Of a stretch of DNA of 64,000 nucleotides, positions 40,512 to 49,787 are shown in pieces. The position numbers and the translations under genes were made by a program. Within the stretch, counting starts at the first letter, position 1, and the number at the start of each line of letters is the position of its first letter. The stretch is from an uncultured Pelagibacteraceae bacterium (GTDB lineage: Bacteria; Pseudomonadota; Alphaproteobacteria; Pelagibacterales; Pelagibacteraceae), in the NCBI GenBank assembly GCA_902634485.1, contig CACPKA010000002.1:17169-81168 (forward strand), in the 5' to 3' direction. The notes beneath the pieces are model-generated. The model saw only the letters and a program-made list of their open reading frames with translations. It did not search any database and had not been told where the DNA came from.

Positions 40512-42296
40512 CTACTTTTTTTTGTTTAAAGCCAAATTTAACTCTTTCAATTGATTGGGGCTTACTTCTGAAGGCGCATTCATCATTAAATCTTCAGCAT
40601 TCTGATTCATAGGAAACATAGTTACTTCTCTAATATTTTTTTCATTAGCAAGCAGCATAACAATTCTATCTATACCTGGAGCTATACCTCCGTGTGGTGG
40701 TGCTCCATAACTTAATGCATTTATCATGCCAGAAAACTTTTGATCGACTTCATTTTTTTCATATCCTGCAATTGAAAATAATTTATACATAAGTTCTGGT
40801 ATATGGTTTCTAATTGCACCAGAAGATAGCTCTACTCCATTACATACAATATCATATTGATAAGCTTTTATATTTAATGGATTATTATAATCAATTTTAT
40901 TTATATCGCCTTGTGGCATTGAAAATGGATTATGGCTAAATTTTATTTTTTTTGTTGATTTATCTTCTTCAAACATTGGGTAATCAACTATCCAACAAAA
41001 GGCAAACTCATCTTCATTTATAATTCCTAGTTCTTTTCCAATCTTGTCTCTTGCTAAAGAAATTATATTTTCTAAATCATTGATTTTTCCACATGAAAAA
41101 AAAATACTATCACCAATCTCTGCTTTGGTAATTTTCATAATCTCTTTAAGAGATTCCTCAGAAAATAATTTTCCTACTGGTCCCTTTGCTGAAATGTTAT
41201 TATTTTTTTCAAAAGTAAAATAAGCAAGGCCAGAAGCTCCTTGCTCTTTAGCCCATTTATCAATTCCATCAAAAAAACTTCTTGGTTTATCCTTTGTGTT
41301 TTTTGTGAGTATTGCTCTTACTAAAGATCCTGAATTTACAAGTTTTTTGAAAATTTCGAATTTTACATCATCTCTTTTAAAAACATTTGTAAGATCTGAA
41401 ATTATTAAGGGATTTCTCAAATCTGGCTTATCAGTACCATAATACAACATTGCATCTTCATACTTAATCTGAGGAAATTTTTCGTATTTTAATTTTTTGT
41501 TTGAAAATTTTTTAAAAATATTAACAAACAATTTTTCCACTACTTCAAAAACATCTTCTTGTTCAATAAAAGACATTTCTAAATCTAATTGATAAAATTC
41601 GCCTGGGCTTCTGTCTGCTCGAGCATCCTCATCTCTAAAACAAGGTGCAATCTGAAAATATTTATCAAAACCAGCAACCATAATTAATTGTTTAAATTGT
41701 TGAGGGGCTTGAGGTAATGCATAAAATTTTCCTGGATTTAATCTACTTGGAACTAAAAAATCTCTTGCACCTTCAGGACTTGAAGATGTAAGTATAGGCG
41801 TTTGAAATTCTAAAAATCCATACTTTGTCATTTCTGTTCTAATAAACTCTATTACTTTTGATCTTAAAATAATATTTTCATGAATTTTTTTTCTTCTTAA
41901 ATCTAAAAATCTATATTTCAATCTTAGTTCTTCTGAATATTCTTGGTCAGTAAAAATTGGCATAGGTAATTCTTTACACTCTCCAAGAATTTCAAAAGAT
42001 TCAATCTTAACTTCAATTTGACCTGTTTTTAATTCTGAATTAATTGTATCTTTTGATCGCTCTACAACCTTCCCTTCAATTTTAATAACTGTTTCTAATT
42101 GAAGTTTTTCTAATTTACTAAAAAAATTTTTATTTTTATCTACAACACATTGCGTTAAACCATAATTATCTCTTAAGTCTATAAATAACAAATTCCCATG
42201 GTCACGTTTTTTATTTACCCATCCAGATAGGATAATCTTTTCATTGTTATTTTTTAAATTTAATTCGTTACAATTATGTGTTCTATATTTGTGCAA
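40512..42296 (-). CDS. aspS: Aspartyl-tRNA synthetase
   Basis: A 594-residue bacterial-type class II synthetase. An N-terminal OB anticodon-binding fold (LSGWVNKKRDHGNLLFIDLRD) is followed by catalytic motifs FLEFQTP, GRAPQQF-like LPQAPQQFKQLLM region and FRDEDARADRSPGEF, then a bacterial insertion domain and the C-terminal motif 3 GGIAPGIDRIVML. The start appears to be TTG at 42296, with MHKYRTHNC matching the usual N-terminus and no nearby ATG. Whether it also charges tRNA-Asn depends on genes outside the window. Confidence 0.95.
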   Translation of the reverse strand: MHKYRTHNCNELNLKNNNEKIILSGWVNKKRDHGNLLFIDLRDNYGLTQCVVDKNKNFFSKLEKLQLETVIKIEGKVVERSKDTINSELKTGQIEVKIESFEILGECKELPMPIFTDQEYSEELRLKYRFLDLRRKKIHENIILRSKVIEFIRTEMTKYGFLEFQTPILTSSSPEGARDFLVPSRLNPGKFYALPQAPQQFKQLIMVAGFDKYFQIAPCFRDEDARADRSPGEFYQLDLEMSFIEQEDVFEVVEKLFVNIFKKFSNKKLKYEKFPQIKYEDAMLYYGTDKPDLRNPLIISDLTNVFKRDDVKFEIFKKLVNSGSLVRAILTKNTKDKPRSFFDGIDKWAKEQGASGLAYFTFEKNNNISAKGPVGKLFSEESLKEIMKITKAEIGDSIFFSCGKINDLENIISLARDKIGKELGIINEDEFAFCWIVDYPMFEEDKSTKKIKFSHNPFSMPQGDINKIDYNNPLNIKAYQYDIVCNGVELSSGAIRNHIPELMYKLFSIAGYEKNEVDQKFSGMINALSYGAPPHGGIAPGIDRIVMLLANEKNIREVTMFPMNQNAEDLMMNAPSEVSPNQLKELNLALNKKK

Positions 42297-42297
42297 T

Positions 42298-42960
42298 TTA
42301 AACCTTTAATGCTTCTTTTATAATTTTAAAATCAATAGATTTTTTTTTTTTTAAACTGATTTCATCAAGTTTATATACAAATTCATATATTTTTCCATAT
42401 GATCTATCAATATGTTTAATAATAAAATCAATAAGTTTTTTTTCGACTTTAATTTGTCTATCAGAAAAATTTTTTAATAGAATAGCAAACATCAATTCAT
42501 CATCTGGTTTGTCAATTTTGGCAAAAATACAATTTTTTGCTCTTGATATAAAATCTGTAAGTTTAAATTTAAATTCATTAATTGGAATTAATGAATTAAT
42601 CAAAATATATTTATTATCCTGATCAGCAACATTAAACAATGTATACATTAATTTTTCATCTATATTTTCATCAAAATCGTCTAAAATTAAATTTTCAAAA
42701 ATTTTAAACTCTCTCAATACTTCATTATTAAAATCTTTTGCTTTAATTTTATAAGCTTTATATTTTTTTTGAAAAATATTTGATAAGTGGGTTTTTCCAC
42801 TATATTTTTCTCCATGAACATTTAAAATGTTTTTTTCCCATTTTGGCCATTTTTCTATCAAACTGTAAGCAAAAAAATTACTTTTGTTTACATAAAAATC
42901 ATCATTTTTATAATTCTGTTTTAGATCAAATTTTAATAACAACTGATTTAAATCATTCAT
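42298..42960 (-). CDS. hda: Hda/DnaA-like replication regulator
   Basis: About 220 residues of a DnaA-family AAA+ domain without the DNA-binding domain. It has a P-loop NVHGEKYSGKTHLSN (about 45-59), a LILDDFDE Walker B-like segment and sensor regions with FISRAKNCIFAKIDKPDDELM. Homologues (Hda/HdaA) stimulate ATP hydrolysis by DnaA after initiation. The ATG at 42960 overlaps the DUF2066 stop (ATGA); the ORF track starts at a TTG four codons upstream. The gene order purM, DUF2066, hda is typical for alphaproteobacteria. Confidence 0.82.
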   Translation of the reverse strand: MNDLNQLLLKFDLKQNYKNDDFYVNKSNFFAYSLIEKWPKWEKNILNVHGEKYSGKTHLSNIFQKKYKAYKIKAKDFNNEVLREFKIFENLILDDFDENIDEKLMYTLFNVADQDNKYILINSLIPINEFKFKLTDFISRAKNCIFAKIDKPDDELMFAILLKNFSDRQIKVEKKLIDFIIKHIDRSYGKIYEFVYKLDEISLKKKKSIDFKIIKEALKV

Positions 42961-44036
42961 TTTATTGTCCAAATTTGGTTATCCCTTTCAATGTTTAAAC
43001 CTTTTGATTTTACATCATTAAAAAACTTATCAGGAGATCCGTTATAAATTATTTTATATGAAATATTTTTATTATTAAAAGATAAAACAATAAAATTTGA
43101 GACTAAATCTAAGCTTCTTAATGTATTTTCAAATATTTTAACCTGATTATAATTTTTCGAAGAAAGCGATACAGTCAATGGTAACTGAATTGAAGTGTTT
43201 ATCAAATTTATTTTTTTCCATTCATCTTCATATAAATTTTTTAGACTAAAAATTAACTCGTCTACAGAATTTAAATTATTCAAATCAATCTTTTTTTTAT
43301 TAATATTAAAAATTTTATAATTTTGATTCAAATATAGTTTCGACAAAATATTTATATTATCTTTATTTTTATAAATAATTAATATTATATAATTTTCTAG
43401 ATCATACTTTTTTACAATCTTTTCAAAATCGTAGTCTTCTAGTAATTCGATATTTTTTTCAAAAAATTGTAAATCTTCAATTTCATTACTTGGAAGAACG
43501 TAGTTAAGTAAATGATAATTTTTAGTATTTTTTTTCCAATTACTGTAAACTAAATTTTTTTCAAAATATACTATTTCATTTTTACGATTATCAATTATTA
43601 TTGGTAAAAGCATTAAATCTATTTTTTTTGGAATTGATGGAAATATATTTTTTGATTCAAAATATTTATAAGTATTTTTTTTATTAAAATTTACATTAAA
43701 TTTTGCGTAATACTTACTTTCTAAAAATTTTTCATCACTTACATTGAAAGAATCAATCAAACTTTTAATTGTCGATAAATTTGTTTTTCTTATTTTTTTT
43801 TTATCTTTAGATACAATAATTGTTGAAATTAATTGTAAAAAAGCTGCTTCAAAAGCTTTATCAAATACTTTTTTTTTATTAAAATCTAAATTAAAATCTT
43901 CAGAAATTTCTATTTCGTTTATTTTAAATGAACTAGCATTTGATTTAGATATCAATGACGTGTTAAGAAATATAAAAGTTATAATTAATGATACAAAAAA
44001 AATAAAAATGGTTTTAGATATATATTTAAAAATCAT
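42957..44036 (-). CDS. DUF2066 family exported/anchored protein
   Basis: A 359-residue protein with an N-terminal signal or anchor (about 8-30) followed by a beta-rich region with FEAAFLQLISTIIVSKDKKKIR (about 60-82). The rest is low-complexity asparagine/lysine-rich sequence. Position between divergent purM and co-directional hda, together with this pattern, fits DUF2066 of proteobacteria. Function unknown. Only 17 bases separate its start from the divergent purM ATG. Confidence 0.7.
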   Translation of the reverse strand: MIFKYISKTIFIFFVSLIITFIFLNTSLISKSNASSFKINEIEISEDFNLDFNKKKVFDKAFEAAFLQLISTIIVSKDKKKIRKTNLSTIKSLIDSFNVSDEKFLESKYYAKFNVNFNKKNTYKYFESKNIFPSIPKKIDLMLLPIIIDNRKNEIVYFEKNLVYSNWKKNTKNYHLLNYVLPSNEIEDLQFFEKNIELLEDYDFEKIVKKYDLENYIILIIYKNKDNINILSKLYLNQNYKIFNINKKKIDLNNLNSVDELIFSLKNLYEDEWKKINLINTSIQLPLTVSLSSKNYNQVKIFENTLRSLDLVSNFIVLSFNNKNISYKIIYNGSPDKFFNDVKSKGLNIERDNQIWTIK

Positions 44037-44053
44037 AATTAATTTAAATAATA

Positions 44054-45082
44054 ATGAAAAAAGGTAAATTTACATATGAAAAAAGTGGCGTTAATATTGC
44101 GGCTGCAGACAAATTTGTAAGATATATATCCAATATTTCGAAAAATAATAAAGAAAATAGTAAATTTAAAAATATTGGAGGTTTTGGATCAATTTCAAAT
44201 ATTCCAAACAATATAAAAAAACCTAAAATAGTTGCTAGCACCGATGGAGTTGGCACTAAAATTGAGATAGCAAATATTCTTAACAAATACGATACAATTG
44301 GCATTGATTTAGTAGCAATGTGTGTGAACGATTTAATTGTTCAAGGAGCAAAACCACTTTTATTTTTAGATTATATATCCATAAACAAAATTGATTTAAA
44401 AAAATTAAAAAAAATTATTAAAGGAATTATAAAAGGATGTAAAATTGCAGGATGTGAGCTGGTTGGAGGAGAGACAGCAGAAATGCCAGACACATACGAA
44501 AAAGGGAAATTTGATATTGCAGGATTTTCTGTAGGTATAGTAGATCAAAAAAAAATTTTAACAAATAAAATAAAAGAAAATAATTTAATTTTAGCAGTTC
44601 CATCAAATGGTATTCATTCTAATGGTTATTCTTTGGTAAGATATATTTTAAAGAAAAAAAAAATTAATATTAAAAAAAATAACTTCTTAAAAAAAGAATT
44701 AATTAGACCAACAAAAATTTATGTAAACGAGGTTTTAAAATTAATAAAACATAATTTAATTAATGGTTGTGCTAATATTACTGGTGGAGGTATATCGGAC
44801 AATATTAAAAGAATAATGCCTGATGGATTAACGGCAAATATTAATCTAGGAAAAATTAAAACGACTAGAATATTTGATTGGATTAAAAAAAATAAAATAT
44901 CTGATAAAGAAATGTTAAAAACATTTAATTGTGGAATGGGTTTCTGTATTATAATAAAAAAACAAAATCTGAAAAAAATAAATAAATTTTTTGATAAAAA
45001 TTTTAAACCATATATTGTAGGAAAAATAATTAAAGGAGATAAAAAGATTAAATTAGATGAAAAAATTAATTGGTCTCGATAA
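44054..45082 (+). CDS. purM: Phosphoribosylformylglycinamidine cyclo-ligase
   Basis: A 342-residue PurM that closes the imidazole ring to form AIR. It has YEKSGVNIAAADKFV near the start, VASTDGVGTKIEIA (about 60-73), LDYISINKID, AGCELVGGETAEMPD (about 135-149) and IPSNGIHSNGYSLVR-like substrate segments. Length is standard. It is coupled to purN by a 26-base overlap. Confidence 0.96.
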   Translation: MKKGKFTYEKSGVNIAAADKFVRYISNISKNNKENSKFKNIGGFGSISNIPNNIKKPKIVASTDGVGTKIEIANILNKYDTIGIDLVAMCVNDLIVQGAKPLLFLDYISINKIDLKKLKKIIKGIIKGCKIAGCELVGGETAEMPDTYEKGKFDIAGFSVGIVDQKKILTNKIKENNLILAVPSNGIHSNGYSLVRYILKKKKINIKKNNFLKKELIRPTKIYVNEVLKLIKHNLINGCANITGGGISDNIKRIMPDGLTANINLGKIKTTRIFDWIKKNKISDKEMLKTFNCGMGFCIIIKKQNLKKINKFFDKNFKPYIVGKIIKGDKKIKLDEKINWSR

Positions 45083-45641
45083 AAATAAAACTGCAGTTTT
45101 TATCTCTGGAAATGGTTCAAATTTAAGAAATTTAATAAAATTTTCAAAAAATAAAAATTCTCCAATTATTATAGATTTAGTAATTTCTAATAATAAAAAT
45201 GCAAAAGGATTACTTTATACTTATCGAAAAAAAATAGAAAATAAAGTAATAAACTTTAGAAATCAAAAGTTATCTGAAAAAAAAATTTTAAAAATATTAA
45301 GCAAAAAAAAAATTAAATTGATTTGTTTGGCTGGATTTATGAAAATTTTATCAAAGAAATTTATTCAAAAGTTTGGTGGAATAATATTAAATATCCATCC
45401 ATCTTTGCTACCAAAGTATAAAGGTTTAAATACTCATAAACGTGCTTTATTAAATAACGAAAAATATTCAGGTTGCACTGTGCACTATGTTACTTCTAAA
45501 TTAGACTCTGGAAAAATAATAATACAAAAAAAAGTTAAAATATCTAAATATGAAAATGAAATAACTTTAAAAAAAAAAATTCTTAAACTTGAACATGCAA
45601 TCTATCCTGAAGCTATAAAAAAAATTATTGCTGATCTTTGA
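45057..45641 (+). CDS. purN: Phosphoribosylglycinamide formyltransferase
   Basis: A 194-residue PurN that formylates GAR using 10-formyl-THF. It has FISGNGSNLRNLI (about 15-27), LAGFMKILSKKFI (about 82-94), the catalytic NIHPSLLPKYKGLNTHKRAL and the HYVTSKLDSGKII aspartate. It begins 26 bases inside purM. Its 3' end overlaps the convergent ndk gene by 17 bases, the longest antisense coding overlap seen here. Confidence 0.95.
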   Translation: MKKLIGLDKNKTAVFISGNGSNLRNLIKFSKNKNSPIIIDLVISNNKNAKGLLYTYRKKIENKVINFRNQKLSEKKILKILSKKKIKLICLAGFMKILSKKFIQKFGGIILNIHPSLLPKYKGLNTHKRALLNNEKYSGCTVHYVTSKLDSGKIIIQKKVKISKYENEITLKKKILKLEHAIYPEAIKKIIADL

Positions 45642-46041
45642 AAAAAAAGCTGATTTCTATTTTTGCATTTTCTAAACTATCAGATCCATGGACAGAATTT
45701 TTATCAATTGAAATTCCATATTCCTTTCTAATTGTACCTTCATCAGCTTTTTTAGGATCAGTTGCTCCCATTAATTTTCTATTTTCCTTAACGGCATCAT
45801 TTTTTTCAAGAATCATTACGATAATAGGCCCAGAAGACAAATAATCACATAAATCAGAGTAAAAAGGTTTAGTTTCATGTACTTTATAGAACAGTTCTGC
45901 CTCACTTTTAGTTAATTGAATTTTTTTTTCTTTAGCTATTTTAAACCCATTACTTATAAATTCTTCTTTAATTTTATTTTCTAAGGCTCTTTCAATAGCA
46001 TCTGGCTTAATAATTGACAAAGTTTTTTCTAAATCACTCAT
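45625..46041 (-). CDS. ndk: Nucleoside diphosphate kinase
   Basis: A 138-residue NDK that balances nucleoside triphosphate pools. It has the N-terminal TLSIIKPDAIER, YSDLCDYLSSGPIIVMIL and the phosphohistidine motif NSVHGSDSLENA. The ORF track starts five codons early at 46056; ATG at 46041 has a strong GGAGG six to ten bases upstream and gives the family N-terminus. It overlaps the pepA stop by 8 bases. Confidence 0.96.
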   Translation of the reverse strand: MSDLEKTLSIIKPDAIERALENKIKEEFISNGFKIAKEKKIQLTKSEAELFYKVHETKPFYSDLCDYLSSGPIIVMILEKNDAVKENRKLMGATDPKKADEGTIRKEYGISIDKNSVHGSDSLENAKIEISFFFKDQQ

Positions 46042-47497
46042 AATTATCCTCCACAAACTGATTTAATAATCTTACTCCATAACCAGTTGCACCACCAGAA
46101 TTTAACGCACCAGCATATTTTGAGAAAGCCATTCCAGCTATATCAAGATGAGCCCAAGGCGTTTTATTAATGATAAATCTTTGTAAAAATTGTGCAGCAG
46201 TTGTAGAACCTGCTCCACCAACATAGTTTATATTTTGCATGTCAGCATTTTTTGAATTCATTAGTTTGTCATAATTTTTATGTAGAGGTAGCCTCCATAC
46301 TTTTTCATCAACTTTTTCTCCAGCATCAAAAATTTGTTTTGAAAGTTTGTCATTGTTTGAAAACAAGCCTGCATATTCTGATCCTAAACAAACAATTATT
46401 GCGCCTGTTAGTGTAGCTAAGTCTACCATTAGCTGAGGTTTATATTTTTTTTCAGTAAAAGTTAAAGCATCAGCTAAAACTAATCTTCCTTCTGCATCAG
46501 TATTTAAAACTTCTATTGTCTTACCGCTGTATGATTTTACTATATCACCAGGTCTTTGTGCATTTCCACCAGGCATATTCTCAACTAAACCAACAACACC
46601 AACAGCATTTATTTTTGCTTTTCTTATAGCAAAGTTTTTCATTAATCCTACTACGACTGCTGAACCTGCCATATCATAAGTCATATCTTCCATAAATCTC
46701 GCAGGTTTTAAAGATATGCCTCCAGTGTCAAAACAAACTCCTTTACCAACAAAACCTAAAGGTTTTGATTTAGATTTAGATCCCTTCCACTCTATAGTTA
46801 CAAGATAAGATCCTCTTATGCTACCTTGACCAACTCCTAATAAAGCATTCATACCTAATTTTTTCATTTTTTTCTCATTATAAACATTAACTTTGAGTCC
46901 ATATTTTTTTAATTTGAGAAGTCTTTTAGCATACTCATCTGGGTGCAAAATATTTCCAGGCTCAGAAACTAAATCTCTTGTGTAAAAAGTTCCCTCTTCT
47001 AACGCCTTAAATTTTAATTTATTTTTTAAAAATAAACTAGTTTGTTTTCCAATTAAACTTATAGTTATTATATTTTTTGTTTTCTTTGATTTATATATAT
47101 TAAACTCGTAAGACTTTAATTTAAGCCCATGCATAAATCTACCTATGAAATCTTTTCCTGGTTTAGTTTTTAAAGTAGAGGTAACTATTGAAACATCTTT
47201 AAATGAGTTTTTTTTTATGAAATTATAAAATTCTGCACCTAAATTTTCTACATCGAAGCCTTTAAGATCTTTTTTTATAGATATTAAAACAAGAGTGGTT
47301 TTTTCATTAATATTTAATGAAATAATATTTTCTTTAATATTTTTTTTATTTTTTAAAATTTTTTCCACATACAAAATTTGACTATTAGATAAAAAAACTT
47401 TTGTATTTTTTATTTCAAATTTATCTTCAGTAAACAAAGCAATTACACCTGAATTGCTTGATTTAGCCTTATTTTTATACAGAACTTGAACAGTCAT
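46034..47497 (-). CDS. pepA: Leucyl aminopeptidase (M17)
   Basis: About 487 residues of cytosolic M17 aminopeptidase. The C-terminal catalytic domain has GVCFDTGGISLKPA (about 257-270), the NTDAEGRLVLADAL metal-binding signature (about 332-345) and the conserved lysine/arginine region. The ORF track starts at 47557, which would overlap the divergent lptF start; the ATG at 47497 (MTVQVLYKNK) is the likely start. It is upstream of ndk with an 8-base overlap. Confidence 0.94.
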   Translation of the reverse strand: MTVQVLYKNKAKSSNSGVIALFTEDKFEIKNTKVFLSNSQILYVEKILKNKKNIKENIISLNINEKTTLVLISIKKDLKGFDVENLGAEFYNFIKKNSFKDVSIVTSTLKTKPGKDFIGRFMHGLKLKSYEFNIYKSKKTKNIITISLIGKQTSLFLKNKLKFKALEEGTFYTRDLVSEPGNILHPDEYAKRLLKLKKYGLKVNVYNEKKMKKLGMNALLGVGQGSIRGSYLVTIEWKGSKSKSKPLGFVGKGVCFDTGGISLKPARFMEDMTYDMAGSAVVVGLMKNFAIRKAKINAVGVVGLVENMPGGNAQRPGDIVKSYSGKTIEVLNTDAEGRLVLADALTFTEKKYKPQLMVDLATLTGAIIVCLGSEYAGLFSNNDKLSKQIFDAGEKVDEKVWRLPLHKNYDKLMNSKNADMQNINYVGGAGSTTAAQFLQRFIINKTPWAHLDIAGMAFSKYAGALNSGGATGYGVRLLNQFVEDNYE

Positions 47498-47556
47498 TGA
47501 TTTTAAAATATATACTTGTAGTTGAACGTATATAATTACTATTAACCAGAATTTCA

Positions 47557-48711
47557 ATGAAAAAATTGATATTTAAAAAATTTGCAAAAGATGTATTTCA
47601 ATTTTTTTTGCTAGTATCTATTAGCTTTTCCTTGATTGTTTGGGTCATCCAGGCAGTCAATTTTTTAGATATAGTCACTGAGGACGGTCATGGATTTAGA
47701 GTTTATTTCCTATACACTTTACTTAGTCTTCCAAAAATATTCAGTAAAATTCTTCCATTCATTTATTTTATTAGCTTGTTCTACATAATTTTAAAATATG
47801 AGAATGATAATGAGTTAATTATTTTTTGGACTATAGGAATAAAAAAAATTGAATTTATTAATGTATTATTAAAATTTTCAATTTTTTATCTAATTTTACA
47901 ACTATTTTTTACTACTTTTTTAGTTCCTTTTACATTGGATAAAGCAAGGTCATATATAAGAACGTCAAATGTAGATCTTTTTTCTTCATTAATTCAAGAA
48001 AAAAAATTTATAGATGGAGTAAAAAATTTAACAATTTTTGTTGAAGAAAAAAATCGGAATGGAGATTTAAAAAATATTTTTTTAAAAGAAAAGATTAATG
48101 TTAATGAGTACCAAACAATAATTGCAAAAGCTGGAAAAATAAAGAAATATGATTCAAAAAGTTCGTTATTATTATATGATGGAAAAATAATTAACAACAA
48201 TAATGAAAGTATAAATTCTTTTGAATTTTCAAAAACAGAATTTAATCTTTCAAAATTTTCAACAAAAACAACTACACATCCAAAAATTCAAGAGATTGGT
48301 TCTTTTGATGTTTTGGTATGTATAATAAGATTAAAAAATCTAAATAATTATTTTTTTTCTAATTTTTTTAAATCAGATAAAAAAATTAATAATTGTATTA
48401 ATGAAAATTTAAAAGATACATTTCAAGAAATTTTTAAAAGATTTATTTCTCCTTTTTATTTACTTGCCTTATCTCTAATTGCTTGCTTAATTATAATTAA
48501 GTCTAAAGATGATTATGAATATTTTAAATATAAATTTAGTTTATTTGTAATTGGTGTAGTAACAATAATTATTTCAGAAATATCGATAAAATACTCCTCT
48601 TCTGAATTATCTCAAAATATACATATTTTTTCTTTACCAATTTTGATTTTAATTACTATTTATTTATATTTAAAAATAAAACTTAGAAAACCCAAATTAA
48701 TGACTGAATGA
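47557..48711 (+). CDS. lptF: LPS export permease LptF (YjgP/YjgQ family)
   Basis: A 384-residue inner-membrane protein with six predicted transmembrane helices, three near each end flanking a periplasmic beta-jellyroll (about 125-270). The sequence ...FLLVSISFSLIVWVIQAVNFLDIV is typical of the first helix in this family. With LptG and the LptB ATPase it extracts lipopolysaccharide from the inner membrane. It overlaps lptG by 4 bases. Confidence 0.9.
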   Translation: MKKLIFKKFAKDVFQFFLLVSISFSLIVWVIQAVNFLDIVTEDGHGFRVYFLYTLLSLPKIFSKILPFIYFISLFYIILKYENDNELIIFWTIGIKKIEFINVLLKFSIFYLILQLFFTTFLVPFTLDKARSYIRTSNVDLFSSLIQEKKFIDGVKNLTIFVEEKNRNGDLKNIFLKEKINVNEYQTIIAKAGKIKKYDSKSSLLLYDGKIINNNNESINSFEFSKTEFNLSKFSTKTTTHPKIQEIGSFDVLVCIIRLKNLNNYFFSNFFKSDKKINNCINENLKDTFQEIFKRFISPFYLLALSLIACLIIIKSKDDYEYFKYKFSLFVIGVVTIIISEISIKYSSSELSQNIHIFSLPILILITIYLYLKIKLRKPKLMTE

Positions 48712-49787
48712 TTGTAAATACTTATAAAAAATATATTTTATCTCTATTCTTAAAAACTTTAGCAGAAGTACTTGTTATATTTTTTTCATTAATAATTATA
48801 GTTAATCTTTTTGAGGAGATTAATTTTTTAAAAAATCACAATGTTGGAAGTTATTATCCTTTATTTTTATCACTACTAAACACTCCATCAATTATTTTTG
48901 ACATATTGCCATTTATTTTTTTGATTTCGACTTTGTTGTTTTTTATAAAATTAATTAATAAAAATGAACTATCTATTTTTAAATATACTGGAATAACAAA
49001 TAGTCAAATTCTGAAAATAATAGTTTTTTTTTCATTTATATTAGGAATATTTTTAATATTCGGTTTTTATACTTTTTCATCTAAATTAAAAAGCCAATAT
49101 TTATTAAAAAAAAATCAATTTACATCTGATGATAAGTATTTAGCTGTTATAACTGAGAATGGTCTTTGGATTCGAGATGAAGTAAATAACACTATAAACA
49201 TTGTTAATGCTGATAAAATAAATAAGGATTTATTAATAAATGTATCAATAACCCAATTTGACAAAAATTTTAATTTACAACAAGTTATCGAAAGTAAAGA
49301 GGTAAATATTAAATCAAAAAAATGGGCTATTAATAGCGCATCAATAACCAAAAAAAATTCAACAAAGCAAGTTTACTCACTTAATTTTGATAGCAATTTT
49401 GATATTGAAATAATAAATAATTTATTTTCTAACCTATCGTCAATGTCTTTGATGCAATTAAATAAGTTAAAGAAAGATTACAATAAGTTGGGATATTCCA
49501 CCGTAGGTATAAAAGTTTATGAAAATAAAATCTTATCAGTGCCTATTTATCTTGCAATAATGACCCTTTTATCAGGAATAATTATGTTTAATTCAAAATA
49601 CAAAAAAAGCAAAATTTTTAACATTATTTTAGGAATCTCTCTATCGGTAATTATATATTATGTAAATTATTTTTCAGCACTATTGGGAGAAACTGGAAAA
49701 ATACCTATAATTTTGTCAGTATGGTTGCCATTAATTATTTTAATTATAATTAGCTTAATTGGATTAGTAAGATTAAATGAAAAATAA
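48708..49787 (+). CDS. lptG: LPS export permease LptG (YjgP/YjgQ family)
   Basis: A 359-residue partner of LptF with the same layout: three helices, a periplasmic beta domain (about 125-270) and three helices. LFEEINFLKNHN after the first helix and LYIRDE-like GLWIRDEVNN in the periplasmic part are typical. Overlaps of 4 and 11 bases with lptF and lptD make one lipopolysaccharide export operon. lptA, lptB and lptC are not in the window. Confidence 0.9.
   Translation: MIVNTYKKYILSLFLKTLAEVLVIFFSLIIIVNLFEEINFLKNHNVGSYYPLFLSLLNTPSIIFDILPFIFLISTLLFFIKLINKNELSIFKYTGITNSQILKIIVFFSFILGIFLIFGFYTFSSKLKSQYLLKKNQFTSDDKYLAVITENGLWIRDEVNNTINIVNADKINKDLLINVSITQFDKNFNLQQVIESKEVNIKSKKWAINSASITKKNSTKQVYSLNFDSNFDIEIINNLFSNLSSMSLMQLNKLKKDYNKLGYSTVGIKVYENKILSVPIYLAIMTLLSGIIMFNSKYKKSKIFNIILGISLSVIIYYVNYFSALLGETGKIPIILSVWLPLIILIIISLIGLVRLNEK

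Noticed and set aside
46034-47557. Extended N-terminus of PepA in the ORF track (MKFWLIVIIYVQLQ), which looks like a signal peptide.
   Set aside because: It would overlap the divergent lptF start, and the internal ATG gives the normal cytosolic PepA N-terminus MTVQV.
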